64,000 nucleotides of DNA from Fomes fomentarius. Lineage: Eukaryota; Basidiomycota; Agaricomycetes; Polyporales; Polyporaceae. The number at the start of each line of letters is the position of its first letter. Position 1 is the stretch's first letter. The notes below the pieces were generated by a model. That model saw only the letters and a program-made list of their open reading frames with translations. It was not told where the DNA came from and made no database searches. Below, piece after piece: positions 45,702 through 56,468 of this stretch. Where the stretch lies: NCBI GenBank assembly GCA_022606135.1, contig JABYQN010000005.1, positions 1,674,001-1,738,000 on the forward strand, written 5' to 3'. A program made the position numbers and the translations under genes.

Positions 45702-47257
45702 ATGTCCGACTTTGATCAGAACTCCGCAAATGGTCCATTCGAAGGACCTGAAAAGCTCCTCGAGATCTGGTTCGCCCCTACTGCTGCGGATTGCCCTGAT
45801 GTGAGCAACGCTACCATCCATGGCGGCAGGTTGGGACTTCGAACCGTGCCTAGGGCGATTTGGGAGGAGATGCTTGACATTGTCAAGTGCAAAATCTTGT
45901 CTGTTGTAGAAGGAACAGAGATGGACGCCTATCTTCTCAGGTTAGTCAATTGCACGCCGTAGATACCATGTTCGTCGTTCCTTTCCGTGTACACCTTCTA
46001 TTGCAAGACATCAGCACGGTTACTTTTCGTGGGAGGCTCGCCCCTCACTCGCCTGTCTCACGCTTGACATACGAACGCTGCCATGCTATGCTTCGCTTGT
46101 GTCACGCGAGGACATTGCTGACCGATTCTTTCCGGTACTACAGTGAATCCTCTTTCTTCGTCTCCCCACACCGCCTCATCTTGAAGACGTGCGGGACCAC
46201 CCTCAACCTCCTTGGCGTGCCTCGCATCCTCGAGATTGCTCGTGACCATGCAGGATTTTCATCCGTTTACCGCCTTTTTTACTCTCGAAAGGCGTTCATG
46301 TTCCCCGAGATGCAATTAGGGCCTCACAAGGACTGGAGGGCCGAGATTGAGTTCCTTGACAATCTCCTGCCCAACGGCTCCGCCTACACAGTAGGCAAGG
46401 TCAACGGCGACCATTGGTTGCTCTATCTCACCGCACCGGGAGAGAGTGGAAGCTCTTCTAATGGTGGTACAGCCCCGAGTTCCCCTCTATCTGCCACTCA
46501 CCTCGGTGACTCTGCCGAGCCTGGTGCACCGGGAACAATACTTGACACACCCGCTGAGGAACCTCCAGACGACACAGACGAATTCGTTGTTTCCGATTAT
46601 ACTATCGAGATTCTGATGACTCATCTATCGCCGGAAGGGCGCGCGCCCTTCTTCAGCAAGGTCACGACAGAAGAGGCAGAAGCCACCACTGGGCCCGACG
46701 CCCTGGCCATCTCCTCCGAGATCGGAATCACCAACATCTTCCCCTCACACATCACTACCCTGGACGCCTACTCCTTCTCCCCTTGTGGCTACTCTTGCAA
46801 CGCGTTGCTCAAGTGGCGTCCCGATGCCGGACAAGATCCCGCTCGACACGGAGAAGGCTATTACACCATTCACGTTACTCCTGAGGAAGGATGGTCGTAC
46901 GCCTCCTTCGAGTGCAACGTGCCACTCCCAACAAAGCCTACGGATAAGCCAACCAGTGTCCCCGATCTGAAAACGCTGATTCGACGCGTGGTGGACATAT
47001 TCCGCCCAGGAAAGCTGACGCTGACCCTCTTCGTCTCAAGCGAAGACAACGACGCCGCGGAGGAGGAGGAAGGAGAGAGTGCTATCGAGGCTGCACAGCG
47101 TGCGTTCAAGTCCGCGCTCACGTTCCCCGCTAAACGGGCCAGCAATGGGGATGCGAACGCGTTCGGGAGGCTCTACCGACGCACGGACAAAATCAACTAC
47201 GAGTTCGGTGGCTACGATCTCGCATTCGCAAGCTTTGAACTCCGTTCTCCATCATAG
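45702..47257 (+). CDS. SPE2: S-adenosylmethionine decarboxylase proenzyme
   Basis: Two exons, 45702-45940 and 46144-47257, encode 450 residues. FEGPEKLLEIWF holds the active-site Glu residues. The self-cleavage site is LLSESSFFV, cut between Glu81 and Ser82, the latter becoming the pyruvoyl cofactor. The catalytic Cys96 is in LKTCGTT; the later Ser and His fall in YSFSPCGYSCNA and GYYTIHVTPEEGWSYASFE. The enzyme makes decarboxylated AdoMet for spermidine and spermine synthesis in the cytosol. The intron is 203 nt, about three times the local norm, and splits the Ser80 codon two residues before the cleavage site. An acidic insert lies near residues 185-215, as in other fungal forms. Confidence 0.96.
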
Positions 47258-49452
47258 GATGCGCCCTCCTCCATCTCCCCTCTTCCTCCGCTGCATGCAC
47301 GTCGATCATCGTATGTCGCACAGCCCGTCCGTGACTGGATACCAACGGACACGATAGAAGGGTGCTGTGCGGTGTCATTTATCTGGAAGAGTAACAAAAT
47401 ATACCGGAGTAACAAAAATACCTGCCACCTCGGCGCCATACATGTCTGTATGTACAAACCGGGTCAAACTCGGCGCGGACAAGCTCTTCCTCCAAAACAG
47501 TGCTTCGTTCGATTTTCGCGGCGTCTCCTAAGTGCGATCACGGTCGGCATTTCCTGCCACGGTTCACATTGAGCGTCGATAGCTGCAGCAAACTGTCAAG
47601 AGCGCCGCCTGGTCGAAGCATTGTAACCGGCGGTGCCTGGCCGCTGCACGTTTCGTTGCATGTGCGGCGGCGGACGGAGCATGGTGTCTTCTTGCTTTGC
47701 TGACAGAACGCTGAATATCGGAACTCTAATACTTGCTTTAGCAGGCCCTTTCTCCAACGCGGCAATCGCGCTGGCGGCTGGGGCTGTTTCGGGGGAGAAG
47801 CGCGATTCATTACCTCGAGGCAAGAGGAAGCATTTGTAGTCATCGATCGAAGCAACCGGATTTGTGCGGACACGCTAGAATCCTCGTCACGCCCTGGGCG
47901 TACAATCACGTTGTGCTGCCGCGACGCGCTGTCCGAGGTGAGCCCCATTCATTGCTCCCTTCGAGGCGTCATACACGACGCTCTGGTGAATGAAATTTGC
48001 CTCCCTGGAAGGTACCTCTTTTCCTGTGGCTGGTTCTCCCGGTTAGCCGATGCGTATGTAGCTCATCCTGACATACCTCGGAGGGCTGGGCTCAAGTCTT
48101 TCTGTAGAACATTGCTCCCGAATACTGGCCGCTGTCGCATGACGATGTCGCTGGCATTTCGAATGCGCGCATGTAGGGTTCTGGTATGTTCTCCCGAGCA
48201 ATTGAGAAGTTGCACTCAGGAGACATATCAACACTCTGTCGTGGACGGGAGAATTTACGTACTGAGCCTGCATGGGTCTCCGTGTGGATATCGTCATCAT
48301 TTGAGCTTCCATGAAGTGCCCCTAGGGATCAGTGGCTCGCCGCAGCGTGGTCGTTCTATGTCGCGGGGTGGTCATGGGCCCGCGGGGCGCTGTGCTTCGG
48401 AGATTATATCAATCGGTTATATACATATGCATACCTGACAGAAGACCGAGAAACGCCGCGCGCAGATACTTGAGCCCGGACACAATTTCCCCCACCGGAC
48501 GGACTCTCTCGATCTGCGGTCTTTGATTTCGCCTCGAACCGTTCAGACGGTAGACACGGCGGTCAGCAGACTTCATATATTTTGACAGATCACGTAGGAC
48601 TCTACGCAGAACGTCTATTGAGACGGCAACGCCCTGCGCAGGATCTGCTCGTCTGTGCCAAGCCTGGATCTTGACATTGTCGCAGCGCAGACAGTTGGCT
48701 GATAGATAGATGGCCCGCACATGTCGATGACAAGGGACAGTGCGTCTCCCTTGTCGCGATCTCGGGCACAGGATTGAGCGGACCGCCGCTCGGGCGGGCA
48801 GACGACAACACATCCCCAGAGGGAAGCTGTGATGTCAGCTCTATACTTAATAGACTAGGTAACGCCCAAGGACTCTATCTCCTCACGCGCCGACCTGAGA
48901 ATGAAGGCATCGGTCCCTTTCGTATCTCCACTACATTCGCGCGTTCATACTCATGCCCTCCGGCAACCTAGGTACCCCCGTCTAGCGTGTCCACGGCTGG
49001 TCCCGCGGGGCTCCTGACGAAGTCTGACGCACTTGGGTTCTCGTCGGGAAGAAGCGTTGCATTCAGTTAACCGGGGTAGGCGACACACACGGTGCAGGTT
49101 CTCGCGCAGGGCAGTCTTCGTAGAGAAACGCCTCAAGTTGCCTCGAGGGTCCGGACTCTGATGTCAATCAGCTCATCGACGCCTTCTTGCATCATCAGCG
49201 CAGTCACTCAATGTCATAGGTCCCGGCGCTCCGATCTCCAGGCAAAGAAGAAACAGAAACAGACATTGGATTGCTTGAAACGGCGCACATCGTGCCCCTC
49301 GTGCGGCATGGACCTTCCTCCCTCTGCATCCTTCTTGCTCTACCAGATCAGTCGCGCTCTGCCATAAATCTGCGGGGCGAATGTACAAAGGACAGGAAAC
49401 CCGCTAGACAGTCCGTCTGTCTGTTCTCTGTCCCTCTCCGACGCGCCCGGCC
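47258..49452. other. Gene-free stretch, about 2.2 kb
   Basis: Longest interval without a recognisable gene. Frames up to 175 codons exist but lack family motifs, good splice structure or consistent codon bias. A TATA-like GGTTATATACATATG lies at about 48414-48428. Confidence 0.5.
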
Positions 49453-51017
49453 ATGGATCCGCCGCAGGTTATCAATCTCACTCCGGCTACGAGCTCAGAT
49501 CAAGAGCGCGCTCTCGATGAGGTTAAGGACTTCGCGATCACGGACATGGACCGCGGCGGCCCTCAGCGCTGGACGTATCGGATGCTCGAGGAGCCCGCAC
49601 TCACGGAGGAGTTGAGGAAATTTGCCGAACCTCGGACATCGAGCTCGGGCTCTGTCGACAGCGTGTCGTTCCAGCCATGCAGGACCTGGCACTATCGGTC
49701 GCAAGACCGGTATAGAGCAGAGGAGTGGGCTCTATCTGGTGGCACTTGGTCGTACGCCGCGGTGTTTGACGGTACGTGTGTTCGGAACCGGCCTTCTAAA
49801 CGCGCGTGCGGGCCCTGTATCTGATATGGATTGCCTCGTTCCAGGTCATATGAACCACGACACTGTGGATCACGTATCGACAGCGTTTGGCCCATACCTA
49901 AAGGGTTCTTTAGAAGCCGCGTTACGCTCAAAGACACCTTCCTCTTCGCTTCCGACCCTCGTCTCCGACCTTCTTAAACAATCATTACAGCACATCGACG
50001 ACGCCCTCATATCCGACTTTCTAGCCCTCTTCCCCAGCAAAGAGGTTGACGTACTCACGCGACTCCAGCCCGCGCATGTCGAGAGTATTCTGAACGAGAA
50101 GAAGGGAGAGGATTCAGGGTACCGCAAGACCGCTCAAGCGTTTGGCGGGACCACGGCACTGGTTACGCTTGTCGATCCAGCAAGAAGCCATCTATGGGTC
50201 GCGAACGTAGGCGACTGCGTCGCGGGTAGGCATCCACGCTACTACCCTAAATCTCTCGCCTTCGCGCTGGATGCTGATTAAATTCAGTCCTGGGCGAGCA
50301 GGATCGATCCGGCAAGTGGCATGCCTCCGTCGTCAACTCTATTCACAATGGGGGCAACCCCGGCGAATTGGAACGCATCCGCTCAGAACATCCAGAAGAG
50401 GCTCACTGCGTGTGGAACGACCGGGTTCTGGGCTTCCTTGCCCCGACGCGAGGTGCGTGCGTGCGGTAGTTTTTTATGCGCGCGTTTAGCACCCCCCGCG
50501 TGTGCCGTCGGCCCTGCTCTCGCTGACATGTTGTCTGTCGGCGCGTGCCGGTTTAGCTGTAGGCGACGCATGGCTCAAGCTGCCTGCGATCTACGCTGAA
50601 TTGGTGTTCAAGCACCACGACGCCGACTGGTTTTCCGCCGAGATGATGGAGTCGCATGTTCCCCGTATCCTCACACCCCCATACCTGTCCAGTATGCCCG
50701 ATGTATATCACATCGAGCTCAGCGCGCGGGGCGACAGCCCACGACGACGAGCGTTGGTCCTCTGCTCAGACGGGTTGACCGATTTGTATGACGGATACTC
50801 CCACCAGGAGATGGCAGATGAGTGGATCGAGGTCGTTGGACGAGAGCTGGGGTCGCCCTCCGGCTCGAAAAACAGCGGTCAGATGAATCTGGCGCTATCG
50901 CTGCTGAGGGAAGCCATAGGTGGTGGCGATAGCCAATTGGTGTCGCGGAATTTGACAGTGGAAATGGAGGAGCGGTGGATGGACGATACCACCATCCTCG
51001 TGCAACGTCTGTCATAA
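49453..51017 (+). CDS. PP2C-family Ser/Thr phosphatase
   Basis: Four exons, 49453-49771, 49845-50225, 50288-50452 and 50557-51017, encode 441 residues. PP2C motifs in order: YAAVFDGH (metal-binding Asp), FGGTTALVTLV, LWVANVGDC, AVGDAWLK, ALVLCSDGLTDL, and WMDDTTILVQRLS at the end. The usual DGHGG is DGHMN here, with both glycines replaced, close to the metal site. The spacing and long C-terminal lobe resemble pyruvate dehydrogenase phosphatase-like PP2Cs, but no mitochondrial presequence is evident. Substrate unknown. Convergent with the double zinc-cluster gene. Confidence 0.88.
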
Positions 51018-51347
51018 CCCTTGCCGATACACGGATAACGACATCCTTTCCCAGATACCCCGTAGATACCTCGTGGATGGATCGGTTGTACACAATAGAT
51101 TTTACCTTAACAGTCCTCCGACTGTTAACGATGAGATTTGCTGCGAAGGCAACACGTACTAGTAGAATACACAGATATATATCGAGCCCTAGTCAACCGT
51201 CAGCATGGATGCCGCTATATCATAAACCCTACTATACGACGTAATGCAGCTATCGAGTGCAGCATAGATGACGAACATGAACGAGAACAAGTCCACTCCT
51301 TGGAGACAGTCCGAGGACACGGAAGTCACGAGGGCTCCGTGGGCGGG
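51018..51347. other. Intergenic, convergent 3' ends, 330 bp
   Basis: Holds 3' UTRs of the phosphatase and the double zinc-cluster gene. No gene. Confidence 0.6.
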
Positions 51348-52983
51348 CTACCGCTTGATGGGAACCGGCGGCGGCGGTGGCGGTCCCCGATATGACGCAG
51401 ATTCCTCTTCATTCGGCGTGCGTCCGCTGCCCTTTGCACGCAGTTTGCAAAGCGGGCATAGACGTATGAACATCTCGACCATTGGCCAGGTGATCGTTGC
51501 CTGATCACCATCTATTAGAGACGGCGACGTATAGCCACACAAGGGGAGAGAATTACTCACCACTCCTATGCGCCGAGCTTCAAACAGCATGGTCGATGAC
51601 GAACCGTGATTCCGGTGAGTGTACACCAGTACGTCGTATATCTGATTTTGCACCGGAACGCGCTCAAAGACTGCCGCGGACTGCGCTGGGCTCAGGCCAT
51701 TCTCCGCGAGCTTCTTCGCGCCCTCACTGTTCTCTTCGCCATCGGCTTGGAGTATGTAATTGAGGCGTAGCTTCTCCTCATCTTCGCGATTCATGTGGTA
51801 GAACGCGTCACGTGGGAGTAGGATGAGATGCCGCTTAGCCGAACCAGAGCGTGCATGATGGCATGTCACCCAGAGTTGCTGTCGGCTGGCGAGGGATGAT
51901 ATGCGGTTCTCTGAGATAGCGCGAGCGATCTCGGAATATGTCTCGGTGGTGAATGTCGCGGTCTCCCGCAGCTCAGAATGCAGGCCCGCAAGGAACTTCG
52001 CGAGCGCCTCCTCGAAGAGATGACGCGACGGCATCTCGATAGCATTGACTTGTCGAAGACCACGAATGACGACATCCTGCAACGGCACGAAGGAAGGATG
52101 CTGCCAAGGGTCGATATGTGGTGTCGTCACGATCATTCCCTAAAAATTGGACAATATCCATCGACCGAACAAGGCAATACATGAGTCCTGTACGCACCCA
52201 AGTGAAAGAACCATCGGGGCCTGTTTGCTGGAAGGAACCATCTGGCTCCTGCTCCATCGGCGTATCTTCATCGATGGGCGCACCTCCTGGAGGTGGTGGA
52301 TGCGGAGGAACATACTGTCTGATTTGGGCCTCCGTGCGAATCTCGCCCTCGTAAATAGGACCCGCAGAAGGTCCTACCGGAGAGCCATTCGGAGGAGAGT
52401 CCTCCTCCTGTCCGTGATCATTCACTAGGAACGAGGCCGTTTTCGAAGCGTACGGCACCACCGGTCGATTGCCAACCATTCCGTGATCCGAGGGAACTTT
52501 GTGCCTTTTCTTGGGAGTATAGTTGCAATCTGGCTCCTTATCCTCTGTGCAATGATTGCAGACGGGGAGATTTCGGTCGCACTATGACAGAGAATATTGG
52601 GGGCGCGGAGTAGGTATAGCACACGAGGCAAACGCACTTTGAGATTCTTCAATCGACATCGGTCGCACCTCGGAATACCACGGTGAGCGGGGGTAGGCAG
52701 AGGGGTGTATTTGCACTCTCTTCCGGTAGCCCACTGACAATGATTGCATGTTGGGAGGACTCGGTCGCACTGCCGGCCATGAGAAGGGATACAAGGGGAT
52801 AAACATCTGGTTACACACCTTGAGATTATTCAATCGACAGTGGTCACAGCGTGGTTTCCCTCTCCTCCCCTTCCACTGCGACTGGCGTGCCATGTAGACT
52901 TTGGGATTGGGGATGCGGATGGTGAGCTGACCATCGTCACCAGACTCGTTTGCAGAGTCGCTTCCGACCGGTGAATCAGCCAT
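51348..52983 (-). CDS. Protein with two tandem Zn2Cys6 clusters
   Basis: Exons 52983-52819, 52769-52638, 52581-52198, 52139-51561 and 51500-51348 encode 470 residues. After an acidic start come two zinc clusters in a row. The first reads RCDHCRLNNLK, CDRVLPTCNHC and EC; the second RCDRCRLKNLK, CDRNLPVCNHC and DC. Each is cut by an intron at the same place and phase (after NLK, before Cys), so the second arose by duplication including the intron. A Pro-rich linker leads to a conserved-looking C-terminal domain (QDVVIRGLRQVNAIEMPSRH, LWVTCHHARSGSAKRHLILL) ending with CPLCKLRAKG and a poly-Pro stretch. Probably a nuclear DNA-binding protein; targets unknown. The last intron has no stop and is divisible by three. 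Confidence 0.85.
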
Positions 52984-54706
52984 GGAGTGTTCGGCTAGTA
53001 CGCTTGCAAAGGTCTGGCAGTCGAATGAGGTGAGCCTCTAGGGGCCTGTAAGGTGTTTTTCCTACTCGTTATTGTGCCTTTGGCCGATGTGATGACCGGG
53101 AAAAGGGTCGCGATTGAGATAACACAAAGGCAGATGACGAGAGCAGTAAGGAACAAAAAGGTAGCACAGGCAGCAGATAACGTCGAGAGCAAGCGAAAGC
53201 ACGAGCAGCAGGATTAAGAGGGGCTGCGAATGGCAGGGACGCAAGAACGGAGACGGGCTGTCGAGCGTGCCGATGTGAGTTTGTCCAGACAAGAAACCAA
53301 ATCGGGTCAAACGAACCTAGTCAGCGGGTGACTGTGACGAGTCAATGTCACACTTAGATCCTCACGGGGCCATCGCTGCGCCTTGCATAATGGCCAGCAA
53401 CACCAGACGCATCTCTCTGTTGTTTGCACTACAGCTTTGCTATGTTCTTTCCCGCGTCTCGTCACCACTCAGTCCATGCAACGCTATGGAACACTTAGCT
53501 GCCACTCATAACGTAATGCACAAGCCACGGAAGAACCCGCTGGTTCTCGTGAATCTTCTTACCATATTCAGCGCATCTATTTGTGCCACCAACCGACTTA
53601 TCCCGACGAGCGAGGCAACGGCTCCAAAATCGTCGGAAATAGTATTGCTTTTCTGGATTGTTATAAACCATGCATAGAAAGACTCTGCCAGACCCAGGGC
53701 ATATACACGCGTGCCATCAAGCTGTCTGCCAAGGCCCGGTCTCTACTGAAGGATGAATGTTGAATTGATACGACCGTGCTGCTGGGGACAGCGCATCCAT
53801 ACGCCTCAAAGTACCTCCGCAAAAACCATTCGTGGAGGAATTCGGAGGCCTAGGCAGTTGTAACCACCGTGCACAGTCCACCGCTGAACACACAAGGGAG
53901 GTGACATTAGACTTCTTTATCTGAGGCAGAATATCCGCACCTGATTCGGATTGGAAAACCCCGCCCATTAACGAACCAGTAGCTAGCGACGGGTGCGGAT
54001 GATTCATCCCCCCTACGTAAACTTACCAGCTGGTCGTCGATGCAGTCGATGTACTAAGTACTCGATTGAGGTAGGACTGAAGTTAGATCCGCATACCGCC
54101 GCCGCTGCGCGCCTCGGACGGATAAAACAAGATTTATGAACGTGGGCAATCCTAGCGCGAAGCCTTGGTCGATACGAACGTGTCCGAGAGAGAAGGTTGG
54201 GTTCATGTGGAAACAGACTCGCGAACAGGACGGGTACCACGTAAGAGCATCCTCAACAGGGAAACCAATCGCCTCCATGAGCGGCGCTCAACCGAGGTCA
54301 AGCCAATTGAGGCACTGACCGCCGGAGAGGGAGCGCTCGGATCCTGTTCATCGCAGCTCTGCAAACAAGATGGCCACTTGCAACTCCCTTCCGCCTTATC
54401 CTCGACAATTGGCCCCCGCGCTGACGCATCACATCCATGCGGACGTTTTAAATAGACATGATCATCGGCACAGAGAATACCTTTAGCGGCATGGCTTCTG
54501 TTGCACGTCTCCACCACCCATGTGCTCCGTATACTCCCCTGGACACCGGGCTCGTTCATCGCTTCGTGCTTCCCAGAATCGCCCTTCTTTCTCTGACTTG
54601 ACAAGCGCGATGAGCAGGTATATATATCATGAGACTTTTGCTCTCAAGTCCTCCAGCTGTCTGCTATTCAGGTCCCTTCCCTCTCGAGCGAACCCTCCTA
54701 GCCAAG
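52984..54706. other. Intergenic, about 1.7 kb
   Basis: Divergent upstream regions of the double zinc-cluster gene and the secreted protein gene. No gene recognised; short frames only. Confidence 0.5.
54619..54627 (+). promoter_or_regulatory. TATA box of secreted protein gene
   Basis: A TATATATA run about 80-88 bp before the ATG at 54707, well placed for a core promoter of a regulated gene. Confidence 0.55.
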
Positions 54707-55700
54707 ATGCTCGCCAAGTTCGCCGCCTTCACTCTGGCCAGTGCTCTTCTTGCCTACTCGGGTGTCTCCAGCGCTGTACTCCAGAAACGTGCTGCTGAGT
54801 ACTTCGATCCAGCGCAGGGCGGCGGCTCCATGCTCATTGACACTAACAACGGTCTCGGGGAACCGCTTAACGTGAGTCCGCTGTACCCGCCTCTCACACC
54901 TAAAATTGACCAGGCACTTGAATGGATCGCATCTTGCTGGCGCGTTTCACAGGTCATCATCTCCGGCCTCAGCTCTCCTGCGGTGCTGACTGAGAGCGGT
55001 TTGCTCAATTACGCGAGGTCCATTGGGTTGTAAGTCTAACTTCTGCGTCGATCACGCTGCTGTATTTGATTCCATCCCTGATCACCACCCCCGTTGATAC
55101 CTCCATACTCAGCTCCGAGGAATGCTTCGGCATCCATCTGGGAGATCCGTTTGCGGCCAATCTCGGTGACGGCCATGGTTTCGTGAACCAGACAACTGAG
55201 CTCCGTCAGGATTTCGGCCACTCGGAGATTGGAACCTGCCTCGAGAGCCTCATCGGCGGCAACCACTTCCGCGTTTATTTCCAGAACGGACCTTCTGCTA
55301 ACAGCGGCGCCGCCTTCCTTGCGTGAGTGATATCTGGAGCTGAAACTGTGTGTTCAAGTCATCGATGCTGACCGTCGCGTGTTCGGATACTTTAGCGTCT
55401 CGAAGGAGAAGGATGTGGAGAACCACCACGACATCGTCGATGATGGATACAACATCGGCCGTAACGAACTCACTGCGGGTGCTATCGGTACCACGAGCTT
55501 TGGCGGTGTAACGTACTCGACCACCGCACGGAACGTCACCGGCCTGATGGCTGCCGGCTCACAAGGCGTGAACCACGGTACGTCTGCCTTATGCTCTTGT
55601 CCCAGGTACCACTCTCTCCGCGTGACCACTGACATAACCTTGTATGATAGGTATTGCCGTCGACGGTCTCGTCACCCTGCTCACGGTCAACATCCAGTGA
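54707..55700 (+). CDS. Secreted protein, conserved agaricomycete family
   Basis: Five exons, 54707-54871, 54953-55029, 55113-55322, 55396-55577 and 55651-55700, encode 227 residues. The signal peptide is MLAKFAAFTLASALLAYSGV, followed by a Lys-Arg site. The mature part has strongly conserved-looking blocks: GGGSMLIDTNNGLGEPLNVI, ISGLSSPAVLTESGLLNYAR, ECFGIHLG, GTCLESLIGGNHFR, NGPSANSGAAFLA, and a C-terminal VNHGIAVDGLVTLLTV. I recognise the family as secreted basidiomycete proteins of unknown function; there is no catalytic motif. At least two Cys and several N-glycosylation sites fit secretion. Confidence 0.85.
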
Positions 55701-56468
55701 ACAGGAATGAGAGCATCATTGGTTGGGTTGACTAAGTTATGAATCCGGCCATCACTGTCAGTGACAATGTCCTCTTTCACTATTGGGGTCTCTAGCACAC
55801 GATGTTTTGTGGTCTCACTGCTCATGACGCCATGACAATTTTTCATGCACGCAGAGTTTGTACATGTATCATTAGCTCGGTCACATGAATTCGTCCTTGA
55901 TACCCAAACTCCCATGGCCGTCACGTCATCGCGACTTCCGTGGTGGATAGGGAGGAACGTGGACGGATGGCAGCATGTGTAGCCGTCAAGAACGTGTGGT
56001 CAAGAAGGATCACGAGAAGCATTTAGCGCAACGGCGTACTAAATGCTTCTGCGATAGTTACTGGTGTTCGCCAGTGTCAGATCTTGCAGGTCGATCTCCA
56101 CTAAATCAAACCTTCAGTTGACAGGGCTCGCGTGTTCGATGTCAGTCCTGACATCTTCGCAATCCATATCATCAACAGTTGCCTTGGTATGCGAGGATTC
56201 AGAGAAAAACCAGTGGATTGATTGCCTGCTCAAGAATGTCCGAGGTATATACTGGAGCGGATGGATGACGTATTGCGTACTGACGGAGGTATGTATATGG
56301 TGTGGTGTTGTACAGTGTGCTATGTATGTAGGGCAATCCAAACATGTGCAGGGGCGACGACGAGGGAGAAGGGAACGAAAACATAACGTATTATACGTGC
56401 TTGCATAGCAGGGGTCAGATTTCCAATCGTACCGTATCGTCATGACTCGCGAATCTCGCGAGTCGACA
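55701..56468. other. Intergenic, convergent 3' ends, 768 bp
   Basis: Between the secreted protein gene and DBF4, tail-to-tail. No gene recognised. Confidence 0.55.

Noticed and set aside
47538..47948. 136-codon minus-strand frame
   Set aside because: No family signature, no conserved context, and Cys/Arg-rich composition typical of chance frames in GC-rich DNA.
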